64,000 nucleotides of DNA. Origin: Lentimonas sp. CC4 (lineage in GTDB: Bacteria; Verrucomicrobiota; Verrucomicrobiia; Opitutales; Coraliomargaritaceae). A program made the position numbers and the translations under genes. The DNA is taken from contig NZ_CACVBO010000002.1 in the NCBI RefSeq assembly GCF_902728235.1, forward strand, positions 806,001 to 870,000. The letters run 5' to 3'. Position 1 is the first letter of the stretch. The number at the start of each line of letters is the position of its first letter. Below the pieces are notes generated by a model that made no database searches, had not been told where the DNA came from, and saw nothing but the letters and a program-made list of their open reading frames with translations. Of this stretch, positions 7,897-16,016 are shown one piece after another.

Positions 7897-10800
7897 CTAC
7901 GGTAACAATTCAACCGAGTAAAACTCCTTATCTTTTTCTGGATCAATGGTTAAAGGCTGAATCGTCTCGGTAAGCGTATCATCCGACTCAACTCCTGAAA
8001 TCAAGCGAGTCCAATCCTCAAAAGGTGTCGATAGGTCATCGCTGGAGAGAATATCAAAGGACAGCCCCGGAGCCGATGGCCAAGCCAGATCCAGATTCCC
8101 AGTTCCCGTCGAAACGACCCGAGCTGCAAAGAATGAATTGGCGTCCAGAGGATCTAAGTTCAACCGCCTCTCGGTGTAGTCATCGGTCCGATCACCATCC
8201 GTGTCCCAATCGTCCGGATCGGTTTCACCCGCATCAATCAGACCATTCAAATTGGCATCTTCGCTATTATCACCAAGACCGTCCATATCAAGGTCGACAG
8301 CTGGCAGATTCGGCATCGAAAAAGGGTCATCAGAGCTATCCGAATCAAAGGTCGGCCACAGTTGCCCTTGGTCACCCCAAGTGCGCTCAAACTCCTGTGC
8401 CATCGAGCGTGCCATGGCCATCACTCGATCCGAGTGGTCGCCCGCCACATCGTTCGACTCCGTCGGATCCGTATCCAAATTGTAGAGCGTATAGCTATCC
8501 GTGGCAAAGAAGTAGATCAGCTTCCATTCCTCGTCGCGATAGATACTGAAATAATCGTTCCGGTGATCGATCGGTAGATACATCAGCATCTCTTGCGGGC
8601 GATGCGTGCCAGCGTGGCCTAGCAAGTATGGCGTCAAATCGTAGCCATCAAATACATGTGGAGCTTCCACTTCAGTGATATTGAGCACTGTGGGCAAGAT
8701 ATCCCAAACGACGACGAGGTCGTCCTCAACAGTCCCTTGAGGAATCGGGAACGCAGCTTGCACCGGATTCGTCGGATCGACCTTGGCCCACGCCACGATC
8801 ATCGGCACGCGGATGCCGCCTTCCCACGAAGAGCCCTTCTTGCCGCGCAGAGGAAAATCACTAAACGGACTACCAGCGAAGTCATTATAGGTCGCCTGAG
8901 GCGCATCACTGCCATTGTCGCCCATGAAGATCACCAATGTTTCCTCAGCAACGCCGAGCGCATCTAATTGTTCCAGGATCGAACCAAGCGATTGATCCAT
9001 ACCTTCGAGCATGGATCCGAATTTACGCTGATTTGAATTACTGACTGAGACCTCAGACTCATCAGGCAGCACGATTTTCGTGTAATCAGCCGTCGCATTT
9101 GGATCATTTGTAAACGGCGAATGCACGCCATAGTGCGACATGTAGGCAAAGAATGGCAGCCCCGCTTCCAGTGAGTTGCCGATTTCACTATTCATCGCCG
9201 TCGTCAGTGCAGCGGTGAGAAAATCACCCGCAGCGGCATAACTGCTCATATTCGGCAGGCCTCCGTAGTTGGTGTAGTTTGAGCTGCCTGCTTGAGTGCC
9301 ACCTAGGTTCACATCAAAACCAATGGCGGTAGGATATTTTGCAAAACCATTGGTTGAGCTAAAGTGCGCCTTGCCGGCATGGATCGTTCGATAGCCTGCC
9401 TCTCGAAGAATCCAGGGCATCATACTTTCCTTATCGCTTTCCAATAGTCCGGTGCGCTTCCAGTTATTTGGCGGATCGAGCAAGCTCGTCACGGGGCTGA
9501 TCGTGGCCGGCTCAGTGCCACTCGGCGGCACCTGCGAGATCACACCATGACGCGTCGTATTAAACCCAGACATCAACGACACGCGCGTAGAACTACAAAC
9601 TGGTGTCGCGTAGGCTTGCGTAAACTTCATCCCCTGAGAAGCCAAGGTCTCCATGTTGGGAGTGTGATTGTAGTAATTGAAATTATAATACTGCGCTACG
9701 CCTTCGTCGTAAACGAACGGCACCGAAGTATCGGTGATGCCCATGTCATCGACCAAGAAAATCAGGATATTAGGCACCGCAGGCATGAACTTAATAGTGG
9801 TCGACGCGTCGTCATTCAGCGCCCCATCACTAGCCGTCAAGGTATAAGTGGTCTCAACTGTCGGAGTGAGTTCTAGGGAAGTCGTCCCCGTCACATCAAT
9901 CCCCCCAGGATCCAACGTGAGTGTCGTGGCATACGCGGTCTCCCAGCTAAGCACAACACTCTCCCCCAATAGCAAGAAGGGGCTATCAGCGGTGAAACTG
10001 ATAACCTCGGGCACGGGTTCCCCCACCGCAACCTCGATACTTGCATCCACGATGCCTGCCCCATCACTCGCGATGAGCGTATATTCGGTTGTTGCCAGCG
10101 GCGAGACGACCCGCGAGGTCGTTCCCGTCACGTCGAGGCTGCCTGGGTTTAAAGTGAGACTCGTGGCCGAAACCGTCTGCCATGAAAGCGTCGTGGACTC
10201 ACCCACAACGATGGACTCATCATCCGTGGTGAACGATACGATGTCCAAGGTTGAGATCGTCGGCTCCGGAATAATTTGAAAGCCACTGAGAGCCGCACGT
10301 CCGCCACCTCCGGGCGAAGTCAATTCCAGACTAAAACTTGCAGCACTTAAGTTTTCAAAGACCACATAATTCGAATAACCGTCGCCACCGTCCGCATCAT
10401 AACTCCCGCTGAAAGTCGCATTATCTTCAGTCGATAAAGCGATCGAGCTCTCCCCCATCGGCGTCAGCGTAAAAGTGCTGGTGCGCGTGCTATTCGATGA
10501 GGTTTTATCTGAATCTGAATAAACAATCACGGTATACCCACCACTGGTGTAGTCAGTCCCGAGACCAGTGACATTTAAAATCGCGTCATCGTCTGGCTCG
10601 CCATCACCACTCGGCCCGTTCAGCGCTAAATATGAGTTAAACAGATCATCGTCATTTCCCGCTAAACCTAGCTCTACCTCAGATGCCGCAGCCCCCGCAG
10701 CATAGCCCGTAAACCACGTGCTGTCCGCGGAGGTCGATAGCGTGGCCACCGAGACATTTCCGGAAGCGTCTGATAAGTTCGTGGCCGCGAAAATCTGAGC

Positions 10801-11019
10801 GGAGTCATTCAAGCCCCCATCACCGATATCAATGTTATTCCATTGATCCGTCGCATAGGAGGCCAGCCCAGCCATCTCCCCCGAGGTCAAGACGTGCTCG
10901 GCCTGATTATTCGCATCATCGCCAACGTGAAAATTCACGCTGATCGTATCAGACGCTTGCACTGAGAGAAGCGCGAGAAACGTAATGGAAAATATAAAGT
11001 GTCTATTAAGAGGAAGCAC
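7897..11019 (-). CDS. Giant modular sulfatase with PEP-CTERM-type ectodomain, two Ig-like domains and Ca-binding tail; CSSTR motif
   Basis: I choose GTG at 11019 (VLPLNRHFIFSITFLALLSVQA is a good signal peptide), giving 1040 aa; an in-frame ATG at 11115 would read through a terminator-like hairpin. Domains: an ectodomain (SVNFHVGDDANNQAEH ... SGFQIIPEP) typical of verrucomicrobial PEP-CTERM proteins, two Ig-like repeats (~255-420), a sulfatase (~425-850), thrombospondin-3-like Asp-rich calcium repeats (~905-965) and a terminal beta module ending FYSVELLP. The formylglycine motif is CSSTR (Cys475), with Ser where Pro or Ala is normal; its three paralogues here have CSPTR. It follows a class A promoter block (11146-11185). 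Extracellular; substrate unknown. Confidence 0.88.
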   Translation of the reverse strand: MLPLNRHFIFSITFLALLSVQASDTISVNFHVGDDANNQAEHVLTSGEMAGLASYATDQWNNIDIGDGGLNDSAQIFAATNLSDASGNVSVATLSTSADSTWFTGYAAGAAASEVELGLAGNDDDLFNSYLALNGPSGDGEPDDDAILNVTGLGTDYTSGGYTVIVYSDSDKTSSNSTRTSTFTLTPMGESSIALSTEDNATFSGSYDADGGDGYSNYVVFENLSAASFSLELTSPGGGGRAALSGFQIIPEPTISTLDIVSFTTDDESIVVGESTTLSWQTVSATSLTLNPGSLDVTGTTSRVVSPLATTEYTLIASDGAGIVDASIEVAVGEPVPEVISFTADSPFLLLGESVVLSWETAYATTLTLDPGGIDVTGTTSLELTPTVETTYTLTASDGALNDDASTTIKFMPAVPNILIFLVDDMGITDTSVPFVYDEGVAQYYNFNYYNHTPNMETLASQGMKFTQAYATPVCSSTRVSLMSGFNTTRHGVISQVPPSGTEPATISPVTSLLDPPNNWKRTGLLESDKESMMPWILREAGYRTIHAGKAHFSSTNGFAKYPTAIGFDVNLGGTQAGSSNYTNYGGLPNMSSYAAAGDFLTAALTTAMNSEIGNSLEAGLPFFAYMSHYGVHSPFTNDPNATADYTKIVLPDESEVSVSNSNQRKFGSMLEGMDQSLGSILEQLDALGVAEETLVIFMGDNGSDAPQATYNDFAGSPFSDFPLRGKKGSSWEGGIRVPMIVAWAKVDPTNPVQAAFPIPQGTVEDDLVVVWDILPTVLNITEVEAPHVFDGYDLTPYLLGHAGTHRPQEMLMYLPIDHRNDYFSIYRDEEWKLIYFFATDSYTLYNLDTDPTESNDVAGDHSDRVMAMARSMAQEFERTWGDQGQLWPTFDSDSSDDPFSMPNLPAVDLDMDGLGDNSEDANLNGLIDAGETDPDDWDTDGDRTDDYTERRLNLDPLDANSFFAARVVSTGTGNLDLAWPSAPGLSFDILSSDDLSTPFEDWTRLISGVESDDTLTETIQPLTIDPEKDKEFYSVELLP

Positions 11020-11041
11020 GTGGAAAAATATTGGAAAAACA

Positions 11042-11072
11042 AAAGTCCGACACACTGAGTGCGCCGGACTTT
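11042..11072 (-). terminator. Terminator-like hairpin between a class A promoter and sulfatase 7897-11019
   Basis: Two 15-nt arms (11042-11056 and 11058-11072, core AAAGTCCG ... CGGACTTT) form a long stem with two G-U type differences, followed on the minus strand by a T-rich run. It lies 22 nt before the GTG start. It could terminate the upstream sulfatase gene (11208-14771), but it is placed downstream of the class A promoter, so it would also attenuate the gene that follows. Confidence 0.75.
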
Positions 11073-11145
11073 GATGAAAAGATATCTGCTTAGTTCGCGG
11101 CCCGCAGGCTAACATTTAAAAATTGGCGGAATCCTTCAGGCTCAC

Positions 11146-11185
11146 AAACTATATAATTTGTAGTTTGCGCTACAACTGCTTGTAG
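11146..11185 (-). promoter_or_regulatory. Class A operator/promoter block upstream of sulfatase 7897-11019
   Basis: The 40-bp block contains the palindrome CTACAA-CTGC-TTGTAG (11170-11185), a third half-site TTGTAG and AAACTATATA (possible -10 region). It aligns without gaps to blocks at 15940, 19891 and 20961. Here no gene lies between the block and the hairpin at 11042-11072. Confidence 0.7.
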
Positions 11186-11207
11186 CTCCTCGTGTCTAGA
11201 GATCGCT

Positions 11208-14200
11208 CTAGTCTGCCTCTGGAATGAGCTCAACCGAGAAGAAGGCTTTGTCCGCATCGATCGCAATATCCTTAATCGTCTCTGTCAGATCCCCCGCACC
11301 GGCGTCAACCACATCGCCCCACGGTTCCCACTGCGAGAGCGGGCTCGATAAATCATCGCTCCTAAGGATGTTAAAAGTCAACCCCGACTGCGATGGCCAT
11401 GCCAACCTCAAACTGGTCGAACTGAGCGCTGCAGCCTCCACCGTAAAGTGTGAATTCGCGTCCAAAGGATCTAAGCCTAGACGAATTTCAGAGTAGTCAT
11501 CCGTGCGATCACCATCCGTGTCCGCATTATCCGCACTCGTTTCGCCCGTGCTCACCAAGCCGTTACCATCCGCATCTTCGAGCGCATCGACTAGACCATC
11601 TGCATCGCTGTCGACCTCGCCATAACCATTCACGGTGAAATCGATCAGGAAGGGATCATCATTCAAAGGTCGGTAGTCATCCCCAGCATCATTACTTGCT
11701 AACGACTCTCCAGTGTTCGGGTTGATTGCCAAAGTTGGCCAGAGCGCACCGTATTCCCCCCATCCATTATCCAAGGCAGCCGCCATTTCACGCGCCAGTT
11801 CCAGAACTAGTTCCGGACGCGTGTCGGCGAGGTTGTAGAATTCACTCCGATCCGCGGCGAGGTCGTAGAGTTCGAATTCGGCCCCTCCATTCTTGTAATA
11901 GAAGTAGATCAACTTGTAGTCATCTCGACGATAGGCGGTGAAAAAGCTGGAGTTCTGGGAGTTCGGTTGGTGGCGAAGCAATGTTTGCTTGCGGTGCGTT
12001 CCAGGTGTCGAAGTCAGATAAGGGCTCAGGTCGACTCCATCCATGTAAGGATGATCCACGCCAGCTACGGAGAGAATCGTTGTGGTAATATCGGGCGCCG
12101 AAACAATGTCGTGCTCCACGGTATTGGGAGTAATCGGCAGTTGTTGCTGGAATACGTTATCCGGGTCCGCCTTCGCCCAAGCCACGAAGAGTGGCACGTG
12201 GTAGCCGCCTTCGTAGCAGTTCGCTTTCTTCCCGCGGATCGGGTAGTCGCTGAAAGTCGCGCTCGCGATTTGCCCGCCACTGTTCAAGGCCGGGGAGTCG
12301 CTGCCGTTGTCTCCAAGGAGGATGATCAGTGTATTCTCTGCCACGCTAGGATCCATTGCTTCTAGGTGCGTTCTGAGTCGTCCCAGTGAGGTATCCACAC
12401 CTTCCACCATCGTAGCGAACTTCTCATGTTTGGTGTTGGCAGCATCACTATAGTCCCCCGTGGCGTTCGGATTGGTGGTAAATGTCGCATGCACTGCGTA
12501 ATAAGACATGTAAGCGAAAAACGGCACGCCATCGTCCACGGCATCATCAATAGCATCCGTCATGGCTTCTGTCAGCGCGTCGGTTAACCATACCCCGTTT
12601 CCGTGGTAGTCCTCAATATAGGGCACGGGGTTATCGTTACTCGAGAAATCAGGATTGCCGACGTAATTGCCAGGGGAACCTGCGCCACTCCCGCCCAGGT
12701 TAATATCAAATCCGATCTCACGTGGATCTTCAGTCGCATCGCCACGGGCTCCAAAGTGCCCCTTCCCTGCGTGAATCGATCGATAGCCTTGTGCGGACAG
12801 CAGTTTGGGTAAAGTGATGTCCGTCACTTCCATACCACGGTGACGCCAGCCGTTCGCGCTGCGGTGGGTGCTCACATTCGAACCGCTCGGCCTTTCGTAA
12901 TTCCCGTATAGGCTGATGTGCACCGTCACCGCATGACGTGGCCCGTTGAAGCCAGTCATCAAAGAGGTGCGTGTCGGGCTACAGACAGGCAGCGCATAGG
13001 CCTGAGTGAACTTCATGCCGTCGTCCGCAAGTTGCTCCATATTGGGAGTCTGATAGAAATCGTTGAACGCGCGGCGCACGGGTTCGGCACCATCGGTATA
13101 GCTGTCGTAAGAGAAAGGCTCGGAGGTATCCATCACTCCCCAATCGTCGACCAAGCACAGCAGAATATTGGGGCGGGCGGGGCCGGCGACCACTTCCAGA
13201 TCAGAGCTCACATGACCATCTTCATTTGTGGCAGTCAGCGTATAGGTGGTCGTGGTTGCGGGTGTAATCGCCCATGAGGTCACTCCAGTGACATCATGGC
13301 CACCAGGGTCCAGCGTCAAAGTGGTGGCGCCGGTGCTAGACCAGCTCAAGGTCGCGACTTCACCAGTCGCGACATAACCATCATCGATCGCAAAACTATT
13401 CACTTCAGGTAGAATCGGAACTTCGATGCCACCGGGAATGATTTGAAACCCACTGATCGCGCCACGGCCTCCATCGGGAGAGCTGATAGCGATCTCAAAG
13501 CTCGCCGCTGTCAAATTTGGAACGACGACATAGTTAGAGTGCTCCGTGCCATCATTAACACCGTCGCTCTCGATATAAGTGCCGTCGAAGACGTTGTAGC
13601 TGCTGTCACTGATGTCATCATCTTCCACGAATACAGTGATGGCCGAGCCACCCTCTGGCGTGATGACAAACTGACTGGTCCGAGCAGAGCTGCTGGAGCC
13701 CCTACGGTCAGAATCAGAGTAGAGTATTAAGGTGTAGCCGTCATCCGTATAGGCCGAGCCCAGCCCGCTGATGTTCAGCACGGCGGTATCATCGCTTCCC
13801 AGTCCGAGATACGAATTGAATAGGTTATCGTCATCAACTGAGAGGCCCAGTTCATTGGCAGTCGCGGCAGCGCTTGCTGCGTAACCGCCAAATCGAGAAC
13901 TACTCTCGGATGGTGCGATCGTAGCGACGTTGCTGTTACCAGAAGCATCTGCCAACGCCGTCGAAGGGAAGATCGCGCCCGTGCTCATGCCGCCATCTCC
14001 GATATTGATATTGTTCCACTGATCTGTGGCAAAGGCAGACAGCCCAGCGATCTCTCCGGACGCCAACTCATGCTCGGCCTGATTATCCGCATCATTGCCC
14101 ACATGAAAATTCACGCTGATCGAATTGATGGCCACTGCTGCTGGAATAATCTCGAAGCCATTCACCGCAGAACGCCCCCCACTGTCATTCCCGGTTAAAG

Positions 14201-14771
14201 TAAATCCCGTGCCAGTTAAGCCCTCAAGCACGACGGTGTTAACGCCATCCTCAAAAGTGCCACTGAACGTGCCTGCGTCTTGTATCGTCGAGCTATGATC
14301 CACAGTGCCGTCGTTAATGCTGTAGTCCATCTGCCGGATGCGATTCGAGTCACCATAAAGAATGACCGTATAGCCAGCAGCATACTCCGCTGGCAAATCG
14401 GCAACGATGATCGATTCAGTCCCAACCAGTCCGACCCATCCATCCATCATCACCCAATCCTGCGTGTTTGACTCCCACCCGTCACCGTTCGATGCCCAGA
14501 CAAAACCGGCAGTGCTGGTAAACGTCGCGCTCGTCGCAGCTCCATTCACATCGACTAAGCTAGCGGTTGTGGTCGCTGGCGTGCCGACGAAATTATTCCA
14601 CACCTCGATCGAAGTCACGACAACGCTTCCGCTGGGCTGCGAGCTCATGCCAGCGATCGAATCAGGATCGGCCTCCGTCTCGGGAGCGCCATGGAGGGCC
14701 ACTTTGATTTGCCCGAAGACAGGATTAGCCAGCAGGCCGAGAACAACTAAGAAGGGGAAGTATTTTTTCAT
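11208..14771 (-). CDS. Giant modular sulfatase with two different PEP-CTERM-type ectodomains
   Basis: ATG at 14771 (MKKYFPFLVVLGLLANPVFG, signal peptide) is preferred to an upstream in-frame start that would lie within the terminator before it; this gives 1187 aa. It carries two N-terminal ectodomains: type 1 (IKVALHGAPETEA ... NGFEIIPA, ~22-210) as in 16017-18674, and type 2 (SVNFHVGNDADNQAEH ... SGFQIIPGG, ~212-430) as in 7897-11019. Then come an Ig-like domain (~440-520), a sulfatase (~525-975) with CSPTR (Cys597), GKGHFG and LGDNGSD, calcium-binding Asp-rich repeats and the FFSVELIP terminal module. It follows PEP-CTERM gene 14881-15804 past a terminator, suggesting expression by read-through. 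Function: extracellular sulfate ester hydrolysis, substrate unknown. Confidence 0.92.
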   Translation of the reverse strand: MKKYFPFLVVLGLLANPVFGQIKVALHGAPETEADPDSIAGMSSQPSGSVVVTSIEVWNNFVGTPATTTASLVDVNGAATSATFTSTAGFVWASNGDGWESNTQDWVMMDGWVGLVGTESIIVADLPAEYAAGYTVILYGDSNRIRQMDYSINDGTVDHSSTIQDAGTFSGTFEDGVNTVVLEGLTGTGFTLTGNDSGGRSAVNGFEIIPAAVAINSISVNFHVGNDADNQAEHELASGEIAGLSAFATDQWNNINIGDGGMSTGAIFPSTALADASGNSNVATIAPSESSSRFGGYAASAAATANELGLSVDDDNLFNSYLGLGSDDTAVLNISGLGSAYTDDGYTLILYSDSDRRGSSSSARTSQFVITPEGGSAITVFVEDDDISDSSYNVFDGTYIESDGVNDGTEHSNYVVVPNLTAASFEIAISSPDGGRGAISGFQIIPGGIEVPILPEVNSFAIDDGYVATGEVATLSWSSTGATTLTLDPGGHDVTGVTSWAITPATTTTYTLTATNEDGHVSSDLEVVAGPARPNILLCLVDDWGVMDTSEPFSYDSYTDGAEPVRRAFNDFYQTPNMEQLADDGMKFTQAYALPVCSPTRTSLMTGFNGPRHAVTVHISLYGNYERPSGSNVSTHRSANGWRHRGMEVTDITLPKLLSAQGYRSIHAGKGHFGARGDATEDPREIGFDINLGGSGAGSPGNYVGNPDFSSNDNPVPYIEDYHGNGVWLTDALTEAMTDAIDDAVDDGVPFFAYMSYYAVHATFTTNPNATGDYSDAANTKHEKFATMVEGVDTSLGRLRTHLEAMDPSVAENTLIILLGDNGSDSPALNSGGQIASATFSDYPIRGKKANCYEGGYHVPLFVAWAKADPDNVFQQQLPITPNTVEHDIVSAPDITTTILSVAGVDHPYMDGVDLSPYLTSTPGTHRKQTLLRHQPNSQNSSFFTAYRRDDYKLIYFYYKNGGAEFELYDLAADRSEFYNLADTRPELVLELAREMAAALDNGWGEYGALWPTLAINPNTGESLASNDAGDDYRPLNDDPFLIDFTVNGYGEVDSDADGLVDALEDADGNGLVSTGETSADNADTDGDRTDDYSEIRLGLDPLDANSHFTVEAAALSSTSLRLAWPSQSGLTFNILRSDDLSSPLSQWEPWGDVVDAGAGDLTETIKDIAIDADKAFFSVELIPEAD

Positions 14772-14808
14772 TTGGGGTAAAAATGTGGGTGTAACAATGC
14801 AGAAACAA

Positions 14809-14843
14809 AAAGCCCGACACGCTATCATTCGCGAGTCGGGCTT
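14809..14843 (-). terminator. Rho-independent terminator after PEP-CTERM gene 14881-15804
   Basis: The arms AAAGCCCGAC... (14809-14822) and ...GTCGGGCTTT (to 14843) form a G+C-rich stem followed on the minus strand by TTTTTGTTT. The next start codon (14771) is about 38 nt downstream and no separate promoter is visible, so partial read-through is likely. Confidence 0.85.
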
Positions 14844-14880
14844 TGTAAAACGTATGCCCAATCAGGCGATTACTGCCGAA

Positions 14881-15804
14881 TTAAGAATGGCGACGGCGCA
14901 CCATCACAGCGGTAAGCGCAAATAGACCGCCAAGCAGCGCGAAGGTGCTAGGCTCTGGCACGATAGTGAGCACAACATCGCCCGATCCCAATGCATTCTG
15001 AGTCAAAGTCCAATCGACCCCTTCAGTGCCGAACCCGGTAACGGTGATATCAGCAACATCAAATGCGCCTGTCATGGTCGCTGCTTCAAATATAGTGATG
15101 TCGCCTGAGCCGCCAGTGTAGGCCGCCCCAAAAATATTCAGACTAGCCCCCGTAGAAATGTTCAAGCTACCCGTCGTATCGATCGCATCGATCCCCGTCG
15201 CGCCGAGCGTGAAGTTAAAAACCGAACTTGCGCGTGCCAAAATGTTCGATGTGGCACTCACTGTAGCAGAATTCCCTACGATCGAAAAAGTCGCCACGTC
15301 GCTACCTCCGCCGAGGGTTCCAGTGCCACCATCTCCACCAACATCAAAAGTATCAGCACTACCAATAGTCAGTGAACCTCCCGAGATGGTGTAAGCTGAA
15401 TCACCACCGGCGGTGGCATTACCGCTCATATCCATGCCGCCGAGACTCACAGTGCCAGCAGTTTGGAAAACCGCAGACCCGTTCGCATCGTTACCTCGAC
15501 CCAAATTGAGGTTAGATCCCACTGTTAAGTCGGTGCTAATTGTGAACTGGTGGCCACCTCGAACATTAGCCGCACTTGCAAAGCCCGCGGCGTCAGCAAG
15601 AACGGTCACGCCGGTGCCAGCACCATCCATGATGAAACCGTTGCCAGAGTCCGGCACTACATTAGCGTTCCAATTAATAGCAGTATGCCAGTCTGTGGTG
15701 CTAGCTCCGTAATCCCAAGTTCTATTCACGGCTTGGGAGACCGCAGAGGAAGCGAGTAACGAAATCGCCACAGCAGCGAATCGAGTGTAATTGGTTGATT
15801 TCAT
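14881..15804 (-). CDS. PEP-CTERM surface protein (beta-helix-like, Gly-rich)
   Basis: The 307-aa protein has a signal peptide (to ~25), an extracellular region with Gly/Ser/Thr-rich repeated motifs of the autotransporter-associated beta-strand kind (NRTWDYGASTTDW, GGHQFTIS, TISGGSLTIGSADTFDVGG), and a PEP-CTERM tail (VPEPSTFALLGGLFAL then VRRR). Such tails are recognised by exosortase in exopolysaccharide-producing bacteria; no exosortase is in this window. It is controlled by a class A block (15940-15979) and has a long structured leader shared with gene 20067-20822. It is followed by a strong terminator and then a giant sulfatase. A structural, surface or matrix role is inferred. Confidence 0.85.
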   Translation of the reverse strand: MKSTNYTRFAAVAISLLASSAVSQAVNRTWDYGASTTDWHTAINWNANVVPDSGNGFIMDGAGTGVTVLADAAGFASAANVRGGHQFTISTDLTVGSNLNLGRGNDANGSAVFQTAGTVSLGGMDMSGNATAGGDSAYTISGGSLTIGSADTFDVGGDGGTGTLGGGSDVATFSIVGNSATVSATSNILARASSVFNFTLGATGIDAIDTTGSLNISTGASLNIFGAAYTGGSGDITIFEAATMTGAFDVADITVTGFGTEGVDWTLTQNALGSGDVVLTIVPEPSTFALLGGLFALTAVMVRRRHS

Positions 15805-15920
15805 ATATTATCTATAGGAGTTGGGGATTTCTGTTAACTGAGTTTAACTATTTCAAACACCAGAATCAGCCAATCGCTTAGATTGAATAGTCTCTGGTAT
15901 TTAAAGTTAAGTAGATCAGC
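15805..15920 (-). promoter_or_regulatory. Conserved structured 5' leader (copy 1)
   Basis: The leader between the class A block and the ATG is homologous to 20823-20935. On the minus strand it contains TTAACTTTAAATACCAGAG and later GCGATTGGCTGATTCTGGT, so ATACCAGA can pair with TCTGGTGT, with an inner CAATC/GATTG stem and an outer TTAACT/AGTTAA pair. Two independent non-coding copies keeping these pairs suggest an RNA structure. The role is unknown (stability or translation control). Confidence 0.5.
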
Positions 15921-15939
15921 AGGAGTGCCTCACTCTTAC

Positions 15940-15979
15940 AAACTATGTAAGTTGTAGTTTGCACTACAGCATCTTGTAG
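15940..15979 (-). promoter_or_regulatory. Class A operator/promoter block upstream of PEP-CTERM 14881-15804
   Basis: The 40-bp block holds CTACAG-CATC-TTGTAG (15964-15979), a third TTGTAG half-site and AAACTATGTA (15940-15949). It aligns without gaps to the blocks at 11146, 19891 and 20961. On the minus strand TTGTAG/CTGTAG could sit at -35 and TAGTTT at -10. Confidence 0.72.
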
Positions 15980-16016
15980 TTTCCTTTTCAGGTATAAGTT
16001 ACGCCTCAAGGCTTTC

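Noticed and set aside
8025-10279. Several 70-174-codon plus-strand frames opposite the giant sulfatase (similar sets opposite 11.2-18.6 kb and 45.3-48.1 kb)
   Set aside because: They are antisense shadows of strongly coding minus-strand genes, with Arg/Pro/His-rich low-quality translations.
11019-11115. ATG at 11115 as the start of the giant sulfatase
   Set aside because: It would add 32 residues encoded across a terminator-like hairpin ahead of a good signal peptide. GTG at 11019 fits better, though it remains uncertain.
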